NCBI GenBank assembly: GCA_963682025.1
Contig: OY821518.1
Coordinates: 236,818,152 to 236,882,151 of the forward strand
Length of the DNA stretch: 64,000 nt
Origin: Cordilura impudica
Lineage: Eukaryota > Arthropoda > Insecta > Diptera > Scathophagidae
Reading direction: 5' to 3'
The notes beneath the pieces were generated by a model. That model was given only the letters and a program-made list of their open reading frames with translations. It ran no database searches and was not told the origin of the DNA. Shown piece after piece: positions 1-10,730 of the stretch. Position numbers and translations under genes: made by a program. Position 1 is the stretch's first letter, and each line of letters opens with the position of its first letter.

Positions 1-522
1 AAGGTAACAAATTATTTTATTTAAAATGTTTGGGGCTTTTGGTTTTTTGCGTTTGGCATCCCTAATTTGATTGTTTAATATCATAAATTTATTCTCTGTT
101 TTCAAAATATGGCAATATTTTAATAAAAAAGTTGAGAGAGCTTTTTTTTTGGTTATTATTTTGTTACTCCATCCGACCTATATGGCCACAATGAAGAAAT
201 ATTAGGCCAGTCAAAAGAAACTATACAGCCATCTCCAATTAGCACGATTTAATGCATGTAGCCACCCTACACAACCATTACCTTTGCAATGGAGGTTAGG
301 GCGAGCTATTTAATAGCAAAAACTAAGTTAAACGAGAAGGTATGTCATATAACCGGAAACGCATGCATATAGGTATATAACCTAAACGATGACCAAAAAG
401 CAAACACCGAAATAAATCCGAAATAATAGAAAAGACGAAAACCAACCCAAAGAATTTGCTGAAATAATTTGGTATTAAGTTTAACAAATTGTTTACTTTT
501 TCATTTACATTTATTATCAAGA
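1..522. other. Intronic sequence upstream of the aquaporin last exon, no gene seen
   Basis: AT-rich sequence with no supported reading frame. It precedes the aquaporin terminal exon and is inferred to be intron of that gene. Apart from the Helitron tail that follows it, I recognise nothing here. Confidence 0.5.
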
Positions 523-532
523 CTCAAACCGA

Positions 533-585
533 GGTGGAGGGTATCAAAGATTCGGCACAGCCGAATTTAACACTCTTACTTGTTT
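533..585 (+). mobile_element. 3' tail of an INE-1-like Helitron, family B
   Basis: A GGTGGAGGGTATC block is followed by a short hairpin (ATTCGGCACAGCCGAAT) and then CACTCTTACTTG. The same tail occurs at 29141-29191 and, truncated, near 47345. A 3' hairpin followed by a short CTTG-type end is the INE-1/DINE-1 layout. Only the tail is recognisable, so this is a fragment lying inside the aquaporin intron. Confidence 0.65.
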
Positions 586-854
586 TTTTAAGATATTTTA
601 AAAACATTAAAATTAGTTTTTTTAAATATATAAAATACAGGAAAATTCTGAAATGAAAAAAACAATTTGTTTGTTAAAGTCAAAATAAAAGGGCGCCTAG
701 GCGCCACACAATCCACTAGTTACAAATAATCACGTAAACGAACTGAGCTAAAGTTATGCTCTTAAAAATTAAAAACCAACAAGTACTTTTATTTTTATAA
801 TACTGGAATCATAATCCCAAATATTTTCGAAATTATTTAATGTTTTCTTTTTAG

Positions 855-1043
855 ATAAAATTAACTGGCGCCAGCATGAATCCAGCTCGTTCATTTGGCC
901 CGGCAGTTGTACACAGTATATGGACAGGACATTGGGTTTATTGGGTGGGTCCTATTATTGGCAGTATTTTAGCAGCAGTTATTTACAAAATCTTTTTTAA
1001 AGTCCGTAAAGGAGATGATGAAGCAAATTCCTATGATTTTTAA
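855..1043 (+). CDS. Drip: Aquaporin (Drip-like), last coding exon
   Basis: This exon encodes the C-terminal 62 residues of a MIP-family water channel. It starts right after a polypyrimidine tract and AG at 853-854 and reads in phase 0 to TAA at 1041-1043. The segment [18 protein letters not shown] holds the second NPA motif (half-helix E) with the Arg of the selectivity filter directly after it. It is followed by [18 protein letters not shown], the sixth membrane helix, and a short cytoplasmic tail ending NSYDF. The protein would sit in the plasma membrane and conduct water. The first NPA and helices 1-5 are in exons left of the window. An AATAAA lies at 1125-1130. The MIP family is certain. 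The Drip orthologue assignment rests on similarity remembered from fly and insect Drip proteins and could be another insect aquaporin such as Prip. Confidence 0.85.
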   Translation: MKLTGASMNPARSFGPAVVHSIWTGHWVYWVGPIIGSILAAVIYKIFFKVRKGDDEANSYDF

Positions 1044-1124
1044 ATACACATTTTATATTTCATCCACACTATTTATAAGATAAATTTAATATAATACTAA
1101 AGTTGTTTTAAAACAAATTTAAAT

Positions 1125-1130
1125 AATAAA
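1125..1130 (+). promoter_or_regulatory. Candidate polyadenylation signal of the aquaporin gene
   Basis: AATAAA lies 82 bases after the stop codon in AT-rich sequence. It is a plausible cleavage/polyadenylation hexamer, but such hexamers occur by chance at this base composition. Confidence 0.4.
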
Positions 1131-2059
1131 TGATTATTTTTAGCAAGAAAAAAATATCCATTTTAAATTTTAAATTCAATTCAATTCGTATTAATATCAA
1201 TAAATAACTTTTAGCTACTGTAAGAGTTCGGTGAATGAAAAAAAAAGAAATAAATTGTTAAAATTAAAAACATGAATCCATCAACTCTAACGGTAAGTAC
1301 TCTCTGTGAAATAATGAAAACAGCCAATGGCAACAATCGATTCTGTCAATTAAGCATAATTTTAATACTCATTCAACACCTTAAAAAAAACACTAAAAAC
1401 TACATTCAATGACATTGAAAATTAAAAATAATAGACGCGCATGACGCGCAAAAAATGTTTACCTACTTCTATGCAAAAATACTCGTAGCTGAATATATTT
1501 GTTTAATCGATGGACCATTCCGTACTCAATTGGTGCGTGTTTAAAAAAGATAATAACCAACAACAAATAAAGGCGAAACAACCAAAAAAAAAACTGTTAA
1601 TAAATAGCAAATATTACTTGCCTGAGGGCAAACAATTAAAGAATATGTTACAATAATTGCATTAACAAAACGTGATAAAAAAAATAAGTACATTAATACT
1701 AAAGATATTTATTTATACATATTTGATATATGGTTATTATTATTTAGCCAAAACCTTAAGACAATTAAAGAAAATCAACATTATTGTATTGATTTGCGGG
1801 CACCAATAACAACTTATGTATTAATTATCCGTAGAAAAATAATATCTGATATCAAAACCCTGTCTAATGTTTTTAGATTTTATTATATACCAGAGGATCT
1901 CGTCTTTGCGTCGTGGATACGTTTTAAGAAATCGCGACACAAATTCTCTATTAAACTAAGTATATAAACATAATGATAAGTTTTTGAACCTAATTTTGTC
2001 CTTAAATGCAAAAAAAAAGAAGAAAATTTACTTGGTGTAATCTAGATGTGTTTGGGGTT
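1131..2059. other. Intergenic, no gene seen
   Basis: AT-rich, with several further AATAAA-like hexamers and homopolymer runs. No reading frame or repeat family is recognised. Confidence 0.5.
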
Positions 2060-2640
2060 AGTGAACCAAACGTATGGTTTCAATCTTCGCTTGACAACTC
2101 TTATGGCTCCGGAGATCATTCGTTATCGATTTGGGCAAATATTTATTTTTCAAGTTGATAGTATTGAGAATGTGCCAAATTTCATGTCAATATCTTCATT
2201 GGATGAAGAGTGACGCTCGATTTTCTAAACAACTAAAAGTGAATTTGCCGATTTTAACAATGTCCGGTTTTTTTGAACGAAGAAATTGTCGTAAATGTTG
2301 TTTGCGGAATGAAAATTCTACTACGGTAATTATATGGATCTTGCAAAAAGTCTTATTTGACTTTCCGAAATTTAGAGGAAGAATTGATGTCAAATAACCC
2401 CTCGGATGAAGAAAAGATCAACTGATGAACCACACGTCAAGGAAAGCAAACATTTGCTACTGAAAAAATTTTTCAAAAATTTTTATTTGTCGATTAACAA
2501 TTAGAGATCCTGACGCCTCAGATGCGTCAAATTTCAATTTGTTCCAAAAGCACTCAATATTTTTCCAAGAAAACGTTGCATGAAACAATGTACATAGTTT
2601 CGAATAACATGATTGTAGATTGCGAGCGCCGCCGCGAGTT
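2060..2640 (+). pseudogene. Decayed mariner-type transposase, N-terminal part
   Basis: Frame-switching translation gives the helix-turn-helix region of mariner transposases. A segment near 2281-2370 reads like the N-terminal 'LRNE(I)S...VRILQK' helix, and RLTIRD follows near 2493. A second diverged copy of the same region is at 37780-38225. Multiple frameshifts and no catalytic DDE domain show it is dead. The exact ends are not visible. Confidence 0.55.
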
Positions 2641-3150
2641 TACCATATTCCAGAAATTATTTTATTTTTTCTCAAATATGAGTTATCAGAGTTAAGCCCG
2701 TTAACTGCAGTCAAACTAATAATTGATACAGCCTTTATTAACCTTTGTTTGCTGCGCTTGAGGTGAACGCATTTATTCTGTTAATTATAAGTTTCGATAG
2801 TTTTTAATTTTTGTGGGTCAAGTAGTTATTACTATTGACATTTTACACCTTCCTTTTGCAAAAACAAAAATTTAACCCTTGTTTGATTAGTGGAATGTAA
2901 AGTTGTTTCATATATAAATATGGCATACAATTATTTATGTATTATTTTTTTTTTTCATATTTCACCTTGAGATATCAATTTAAATAACCGTTAACTACAA
3001 TTACAAGTACTTTATGGTATATATGTGTTATTGCGATCACTCTAAACCCGTCAATCTTGGGGTAAAAAATAATTATATAATATAGAAATATAAATTTTTA
3101 AAGAACGTTCTTACACAATACATCTGTGCTTACAAGCATTAACCGCCTAA
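2641..3150. other. Intergenic, no gene seen
   Basis: AT-rich sequence without a supportable gene or a repeat that I can match elsewhere in the window. Confidence 0.45.
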
Positions 3151-3508
3151 GTCGAAAAACATGATTTCGAGAAAAATAACTTTTTATATAAATATCATGG
3201 GACTTCTTTACAACTTAGGTCAGTATATTTTTATTAATATCTTTTAATAAACAGTGTGGGAGAAATGGGGATTTCACGTAAATATAAAGCGTTTTTAGTA
3301 GAAGATGATAGCATATATAACCCAAATCGTCGAATATCATGCTTTCGAGAAAAATAACGTTTTATATAAATGTAATGGGGCTTCATTACGACTTAGGTCA
3401 GAATGTTTTCATTAATAACTTTTTAATAAACAGTGGTAGAGAAATGGGGATTTAAAAGCTTTTTTAGTAGTGTGTTATTCCGATGTGTAGTGCGTTATTC
3501 CGATGTGT
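3151..3508. repeat. Diverged tandem duplication, period about 178 bp
   Basis: A block starting GTCGAAAAACATGATTTCGA at 3151 recurs as GTCGAATATCATGCTTTCGA at 3329. Both copies continue through AACTTAGGTCAG/GACTTAGGTCAG and AATAAACAGTG...GAGAAATGGGGATTT. The second copy is followed by two copies of a 20-base unit (GTTATTCCGATGTGT) at about 3475-3505. It is non-coding and the source element is unknown. Confidence 0.75.
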
Positions 3509-3763
3509 TTGTTTTTCGCTACCGTTAAAATATCATTATTGCCAATGTAGTTAGTAACAAGTCGTTATATTTCTGTAATGACATTATTTCTAAAATTTAT
3601 ATAGAGTAACCTCCCGATTTATGGATAGGATCCGTGCCGTTCCATCCGTAGCAAGAATGATATAATATGAGGATGAGCAAAACGCTGTGAAGACGGTGAA
3701 ACCGAATTTCAACCTCAAAAGTAACATGTTGCATAGTATGATATATACTTAATCCTTTTATTC

Positions 3764-4216
3764 CTAGCTGGAACATAGGGCCGTAACAAATAATTTCCAT
3801 TGAACTCTATCTAATGCTAAACGTTTTGTTTCACTCCAGCTCTTTCCTGCGTTTCTTAGTTCGGATTCAATTTGTCTTTTCCAAGTATTTCGCGGGCGCC
3901 CCGGTCTTCTGCTTCCTTGAGGGTTGAAATCTAGGACGTTTCTTGCGATAGTATGTCCAAGCCATCTATATTTGCGAACCATTATTTCTTCAGTTATGAG
4001 TGGTTGATTCGTTCTAAACCAGAGCTCGCTATTGGATATGGTCTCAGGCCAGAATATGTGAAGGATGCGACGTAGGCAGCGATTAGCAGATGCTTGAAGA
4101 TATTGTGCATCCCTTGCCGATATATTCCAGCTTTCACACCCATAGATTAACGTCGCACAATGGCGCCATTTGAGTTTTTTCGTTGCAAAAATCATATCTT
4201 TTGAACCGAATAACAT
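3764..4216 (-). pseudogene. Non-LTR retrotransposon fragment (C-terminal end of the RT polyprotein)
   Basis: The 150-residue frame contains LIYGCESWNIS, then NRCLRRIL, then WPETISNSELW, then YRWLGH and DFNPQGSRRPGRPRNTW. This order is characteristic of the region downstream of the reverse transcriptase domain in RTE/CR1-like non-LTR retrotransposons. The endonuclease and RT domains are missing, so it is a 5'-truncated copy, as is usual for LINEs. Downstream on this strand the frame stops at 3764. No poly-A tail or target duplication was established, and the clade is not determined. Confidence 0.75.
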
Positions 4217-4456
4217 AATTGAACAGTTTAAACAGTATATGATAGATAACTGTTCAGCCTATGAAATGAGCGTTTGGAAAGGGTGCTACGCTTTGTAAGG
4301 GCCTACTTATGGGTTATCAAAGTTAAAATTTGTAGAAAAATCAATTTTATGGTAACAATTTTTAGATTGTTTTTATTTTTTTTCTTTAGGGTTTTATGTT
4401 TTAAATTATTACCCAACAAATGAAAAAAAAATTACTTCTTTTTTAAATTTGTTTTT

Positions 4457-6204
4457 TCAATTTTCTGTAAAATATTCATCACAATTCGCAAGAGAAGGTA
4501 TATCTAAAAGACTAATCATTTCTAAACTATAATTATTTTCTAACTCTATTCGTGACTTCACATGCCGCAGGGAAGAAATAAGTGGATCGGAAGATGCTGC
4601 CAACATGTTGAAGAGGTCCTCATTTTGCCTTACCCTTGATGCTTTGAATGTGTTCTGCGATCTATGTTTTTTATAAAATTTGTTAAGAGACTCCTGTGCT
4701 TCTTCAGAAAGCTCTCCAATTGGCAAAGACTGGTACTCAATTATATCTTTGCCATGCGCCAATATTTTATGGACGGTCGGGGTCAACTTCTTCTGTGGAT
4801 ACATTTCTGCTAAAAGAGATGCAGTTTTCGATGCATATTCTCCATATTTTGTAGAATTGACATTTTCTTTGCAGTTTAAAACATTCAAGATCGTTCCCAA
4901 TCTTTTCACGATTTGATTGTTAATTCCTGTGATTTTAGTTACTGCCTCATCATTTTCAAAAAATCTCCTAGAAGTGTTTCCATCGTTTGAGTTACCGTAT
5001 CCGTGCTTGGGACAGTCTACTTTTAGTCCAACTTGTTTAAAAAAAGCATCCTGTATTTGCTTCTTTCTGATCTTTTCCTTATCCTTTATTGATGTATTTT
5101 CATCGAAGTTTTCCTCCTCTTGTGGTAGGGTATACGCCAGTTTTAGCAAGAACTCCATACACCTTATCCTTGCGTGCAATGGTGACATTCCATATTCGTA
5201 ATTCTCCTCGTTTGTAGAATCGTTTAAATTACCAAAGTTCTTCTGACTCTTTTTGCAAATCGGGCATGACAATGTTGAGGTTATTCCTGCCAGTTCGTTT
5301 ACGACTTTTCCGTCAACCATGGTCAGGTGGAACTCGTAATTGCGTTCAATATATTTTCCTTCCCCAATTTGCAGCTTTGTAGGCTTAATCTTGCTTATTT
5401 TCTTCTTCAATGTCCTTCACCGTGGTCCTTATGAGTTCTGCCGATTCCCTTGCAAACTGATACATTATTGGTCGGCAATAATGCACTGATGACGGACGTG
5501 GATTTTTCCAGTGTAGGGAAACATCAGATTTTAGCCGCAAATTATTTTGGCTTGCGTAATATGTTTGTATCCTGGTAAAACGTCAGCCCCGTGTCGCATC
5601 AAGGATGCCCGTAGTATCTCATATTTTTCTTTGGAAAGTTGTAAGTCCATAAACAAGGCCAAGGCTTCTTCGGAACCGTACTTTTTAATGTGTGCGTTTG
5701 TGCGCGTGGGAATGCTTTCCTTAATCCTTTTTAGTCGCAGTGGGCTTGCATCAGCAACAGATTTTGTAATCTACGACCTAACTCTTTTACTATCCTTTGT
5801 ATATTTAATAGACAGCGCGTCCGATAAATGCTTTGTGGTCAAGTCATTCGTGGCATCGGCAAGTTTCCTCTTGTGAAAATTGAACACTCCTCAATACTTT
5901 TTTTTGGCCTTCCTTTTGCTCCTCTGGTTGATGTGGTGGGTTTATCTACTGCCAATATATCCAGGATGGTGTCTTCATTAAGCCAGTCCTCGTATTTAGA
6001 GTTGAAGTTCTGAATGGTTCGATTAGAGTTCACCCATTTTGCCTTCATATTTGCATATATCAGATAAAAATTATTTTTTATAATTGCGCTTCTCTCAATA
6101 TTTCCGTATAAGCTATCAAGTTCTTCTAAAGCAGCTTCCGTGAAAAACTTTGGTGTGGTTGACCTTCTAAACAGTTCAAATAATTTTAAATTGTTTAACG
6201 CCAT
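4457..6204 (-). pseudogene. Transib-like (RAG1-superfamily) transposase, disrupted
   Basis: Two frames carry the protein: 6204-5839 (N-terminal, 121 aa) and 5410-4457 (317 aa). A frame-disrupted linker lies between them. In the 317-residue part, CPIC (49-52) is a likely zinc ligand pair. GYGNSNDGNTSRRFF (137-151) matches the RAG1 region around GNFARKL. HKILAHGKDII (214-224) followed by IGELSEEAQESLNK (231-244) matches RAG1 HKTLAHVPEII and the helix with its third catalytic acid. Glu240 is the likely equivalent of that Glu. Transib is the insect cut-and-paste family from which RAG1 derives. The copy looks inactive because of the frame breaks. I could not place its terminal repeats or a target duplication. 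Confidence 0.78.
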
Positions 6205-6250
6205 GGTTTCAGTACTTGTTGCGCCAACTTTCAGTCGTAGACTAATAAAG

Positions 6251-6557
6251 CATTATGCTTATTTTGCAATATATAGGCTTATGCTACCATGCCTAAAAAT
6301 TTACCTGTTCCCTGCATACATATGGATTTAGGCTGAATTATGCAATTTTGATATTATGCTCGTGTCTAAATAAGATTTGTGCCTACCTGGAGGGACCATA
6401 AGTCATTATGCTTATTTTGCAATATATAGGCTTATGCTACCATGCCTAAAAATTTACCTGTTCCCTGCATACATATCGATTTAGGCTGAATTAAGCAATT
6501 TTGATATTATGCTCGTGTCTAAATAAGATTTGCGCCTACCTGGAGGGACCATAAGTC
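6251..6557. repeat. Near-perfect tandem duplication, period 153 bp
   Basis: The block starting CATTATGCTTATTTTGCAAT at 6251 repeats from 6404 and ends with GGGACCATAAGTCA. I see only a few substitutions between copies, so the duplication is recent compared with its neighbours. It lies on the 5' side of the Transib-like transposase and may be part of that element's terminal region. Confidence 0.9.
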
Positions 6558-7305
6558 AATATTGTTTTTGACCATTTGTACTCCAAAGTAATTTTTAAGT
6601 GAGGTGCGTACCTGCGAATTTCAATGAGTATTTTTTTGTGCATCCTGTGTCTGTAACAGAATATTGGGAGTACACTTTGGCAGAGGCTCACAGGTAGACA
6701 ACCGACTTAAAATGCAATTTTCAAACTATTAGATCAAACTACTGTCAGTCAAAACATGTAAGGGATGCACGTTATACAATTTCTCCATGTCTTTTTAACT
6801 TTTTTACCTCTAGAAGCCAAACGGGCACGTACGGGCAGATAAAACCTTTTGAATTATGTAAAGAAATAATCAAATATGGCAAATATAGAAAAATAAAGAT
6901 TTTTTTTATTTTCCGTCAAAGTTGAAAAATAGTGAAAAAACGGATAGTTTTTAAATAGTGATTTACCAGGAGAAACACAAAGCAAACAGTTAATTTTTTT
7001 TTATCATTATACATTTGATAAATACATCAATCAACACGGACAAAAAATAAGGCGATTCGTTACCTGTTTTTCGTGATATTACACCTGAAATCGCAACAAA
7101 TTGACTAAAAATCGTGTTTTTTTGAAAAACGAAAGTCGGTCAACTTTGACCGGTTATATCTTCTAAACTAAAAATGTGATATTATTAAGAGTAGCATATT
7201 TGAAATCGTTGAAAAGTTTTCTATAACATGGGTTTATTCAAAACTTCGTCGGCGCACATGAAAATTTTGATTTTTGCAACCTCGTTTGCTCTACGGGCGC
7301 CACTG
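6558..7305. other. Intergenic, no gene seen
   Basis: AT-rich, no reading frame supported and no internal repeat recognised. Confidence 0.45.
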
Positions 7306-7818
7306 TGCGCTGTTGAAATTGGTGAAAATCGGTTTATGATCAGACCTAGTCCCCATAAAAATGACTCCTATTAAATCGACTTAAATTGCCATAAGATCAT
7401 ATAGATCTCGATAAAATTGGGTTTGTGTGTGTTTATTACTCCCCTTTATAAGTAGTAAAGAAATAAATCATATAGGACAATTCTTAGTGATAGCCCGCAT
7501 ATAAAGCTGCTTCCCGATTTTAACTTAAATCTATCACAAAACAAAAATATTGCACAGATTTTTCTCAAATTTGGTATTTATATATTTTTGCAAAAAATAA
7601 TTGACCTTACCAAATATGGTCAGGATCGGTCCACTCTTTGACCTAATCCCCATATAAATATAGCATCCGAATGAACTTCTTCTTATTCGAAAGCAAAAAA
7701 ATTATGTAATAATGCCACTCAAATTTGGTTCATGCTTATTTTCTATATCCCATTAGTTGGCCCTTAGAGATAGGGCTTCCAAACGCATGGTATAGGGTAT
7801 CATATAGTCGGTCTAAAC
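7306..7818 (+). mobile_element. INE-1-like Helitron, family A, 5'-truncated left part (split by a hAT insertion)
   Basis: It aligns by eye with the other family A copies from TTGAAATTGGTGAAAATCGG through CCATATAAATATAGCATCCG to GGTATAGGGTATC and the start of the terminal hairpin. The hairpin breaks after GGTCTAAAC at 7818 and resumes at 14888-14912. Removing the intervening 7.1 kb restores a normal family A 3' end. The usual 5' hairpin and GTCC repeats are missing, so this copy was 5'-truncated. Confidence 0.88.
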
Positions 7819-8639
7819 CAGAGCTGTCAAATTTCGATTACGATTAGTAATCAAATACATCTTATCTTCTTATATATTAAAAGAATTTATGAATAAACTT
7901 TGCATTCAAGATTTTTTTCAATATTTTTCTTCTCTCAGACCTCTATAACTAGAGTTCTAATTAACGTAGGCTGTTTTGACATAGGTCTAAGAACACTCAG
8001 TGGATCAAGCTCCTTCTTTTGAGCTATTAACTGCTTAAATTCGTTGTGTTTGAGGAAAGTTATGCGTGGAGAATCAACTTTACTTTTACTGTACTTTAAC
8101 TTATCTTGGCATATTTTGGCATTACTGTACGTTAACTTCTCTTGGCAAATTTTGGTATTATATTATAAAAATTAATATAATATAATATATAATGCTGCGG
8201 AGCAGCAGGGGTCCTCTAGATACATTTTAAAAAGAATTGTAATGATTATATAATACTCTATTGCGCAATTCCTGATTACTAATTGATTACGATTACAAAT
8301 AATCTAAAAATAAGAATTGCTTGTAATAATTACCATAAAATAATCAAAAAGAATCAGAAGTAATCAAAAAATAATTCACCTACTTTCAAAAATTACTTTT
8401 GATTATTTTCAAAATCCATTGCATTTCCAACATGAAAAATAAATCGAAGTTCGCTGTTTTTTGTATAAAAAAATATTCACATATGTATTTATTTTCATAA
8501 CAAAAATTTAAGTTATTCATACCTAAAAAAAGAAATAAAGCAAAACAATTCATTCAATGTACATTAGTATCCTTATTTACAAATATTTTCAATTGGCTTT
8601 CATTAAAACTAATTTCCCAAACGAAAAATTAGACAATGA

Positions 8640-9330
8640 TTGCCGCAAAAGAAAACAGTCGTTCACCTGGAGCTGAAGACTTTAAGGGCGTGGTAAAATA
8701 TATATACGCTTCTTTTAAAAAATATTTTTTCAAATCTCATCAGCACACGAATTGTCCTTTAAATTGCTGAATAACTTATTTTTTATTGTTGGTTGTCGAT
8801 CTTGTGGAGAAAAACTTTTTTCAATTTCATCAGCTGCAAAGTTAAATCTTTAAAGTTTAAAAAATTAAATTTACTGCATCATTAAAATCATTTCAAAATT
8901 ATATGTATTGCAATTTTTTGCGTAAAAACTGTAAAGTGTATCCAAAACTCTCCTGGTTATATTCATGAAAGTTAATTCTGGCATTTCTGGACTTAATCTC
9001 TGCAACACCATGTTGATGCCATTTCATGTTGATGCTTGGAGTTAGTACTGTTACCGTAAGTGCGATATCTGCCTCAGGCCGCAATATGAAATATGGTTGA
9101 AACCTTTCTCTTAACTGCTGTTTTATTTTCAAAGTAACATTGGATATTTGCTGCAGCTCCTGGATTCTGTTTTTTGGTGTATCAGATAGAGAATTTACAT
9201 ATAATTTTTTGAGGACCGTTCCTGATTCATTAATTATTGATTTTTTCTTTTTACATGTAGATGGATTGAAGTCCGGATCCTCAACATTTTCGCCTGCGGA
9301 AAAATCTCTTTCGGAACAACGTTCAGACAT
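8640..9330 (-). pseudogene. hAT transposase remnant, C-terminal region
   Basis: The frame at 9330-8899 (143 aa) carries LRERFQPYF...ADIALTVTVLTPSINMKW, resembling the hAT segment that precedes the dimerisation domain. Downstream on the - strand near 8720-8640 the translation SSAPGERLFSFAAIIV resembles the hAT dimerisation motif (S.P.ERLFS..G.IV). Stops and frame changes separate the two. The N-terminal BED finger and first catalytic Asp were not found. It probably belongs to the outer hAT element that contains it. Confidence 0.62.
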
Positions 9331-9544
9331 TTTAAATAAATAAATTTTATTATTAAGAGTTTACAGCAAGCGATTACAACATTACTCACCAAAGTATTGG
9401 AACCCAAGGAAAGTATTATATGACGTGTTGTTTCAAATTCAATAACAGAATGAGAATTTCATTAACATTATTTTTATATAAAAAATGAGAACATCTTTGA
9501 TACAAATTACAGAAAGTATTTTGTTGACAAGTAATGTAATTATA

Positions 9545-9768
9545 AATACCAGCAGATTCCAGCGCTCAAAATTAGAGTTCAATTTCTAGGCAGCTTTATT
9601 TTTCACTTTGCCAACGCACAACCCAACACTTCTATGGTTTATTATTATTGTGAATGAAGATAACAAACTCATTAACAAATTTAATAAAACACACATAGCC
9701 TATTAATATTATAGACAACACAAAGAATATAATGTACTAATAGTATAAGTACAAATCTGCAATATTAA
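9545..9768 (-). mobile_element. Possible Helitron fragment related to 20354-20640
   Basis: ACCAGCAGATTCCAGCGCTC, the AATTTCTAGG run, and TTATTATTGTGAATGAAGATAACAAACTC parallel the Helitron tail at 20354-20640 in the same order. The similarity is patchy and the terminal CTAG is not preserved, so the assignment is tentative. Confidence 0.4.
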
Positions 9769-10541
9769 CCATATACCACTATGTGGTTTGGCTATAATGA
9801 CTTTGTGCTGCTGTTTGTAACAACCAATAATATTTGACCTACACCCATCTTTAATTATACCGATCGAATCAGAATCACTTTCTGAGTTGGTTTAACAATG
9901 TCCGTCCGTCCGTCCGTCTGTGTGTCCATGTAAACCTTGTAATCAAACTGCAGGCCGCAAATATGAATATATTTTGATGAAATTGGTATGTTAGCTTTTA
10001 TCGGCCATGGGATGAACGCTATTGAAATTGGTGAGAATCGGTCCATGTTCAGACCTAGCCCCCATACAAATTACCTCTATGGAATCGACATAAATTGCCG
10101 TAAGATCCAAATTGTCATATAGATCTTACTCAAATTGGGTTTTGTATGCGTTCATTACGTCCATTAATGAGTAGTCCAAAAATGATCCCTTTGGCCCCAT
10201 ATAGAGCTGCTTCCCGATCTTCACTTAAATCTATTAAAAAACAAAAGTATTGCACTGATTCTTCTCAGATTTTGTTTGTATATATTTTTGCAAAATACAA
10301 GAGACTTTACCGAACGTGATCAGGATCGGTCCATTTTTGGACCTAGTCCCCATATAGATATAGCATCCGATATGAACTTTTTCATATCTGCAACCAAAAA
10401 AATTAATAAAAATCCCACTCAAATTTGGTTTTTGCTTATTTTCTACGTCCAGTTAGTTGGGCCTAAGAGATAGGGTCTCTGAACGCATGGTATAGGGTAT
10501 CGTATAGTCGGTCTAGACCGACTATAATTTTCTTACTTGTT
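9769..10541 (+). mobile_element. INE-1-like Helitron, family A, near full length
   Basis: It begins with the 5' imperfect palindrome around ACCACTATGTGGT, has a short GTCC run at 9900-9918, and ends with the 20-bp palindrome TAGTCGGTCTAGACCGACTA followed by TAATTTTCTTACTTGTT. There is no coding capacity. Palindromic 5' end, internal GTCC microsatellite and 3' hairpin with a short tail is the layout of Drosophila INE-1/DINE-1 non-autonomous Helitrons. It is inserted in the outer hAT element. Confidence 0.88.
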
Positions 10542-10730
10542 TCAATATGACAAGATGTGTGAATACAAATGAATATAAAATCCAAAAACATAGAAATGCA
10601 GTAATACTAATGTACTAATTAATGTATATACTCAGGGCCGGATTAACAGTCTGTGAGGCTCTAAGCAGTGAATGATATTGGGCCCCATATTTTTTTTGTT
10701 ACTTAATTTTTTTGTTAATAACTTTTTTGT

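Noticed and set aside
5547..5876. 109-residue + strand open frame
   Set aside because: Antisense shadow of the frame-broken linker of the Transib-like transposase.
9855..10046. Short frames over the GTCC-rich parts of family A Helitrons
   Set aside because: They recur in each Helitron copy with different ends and translate non-coding palindromes and microsatellites.
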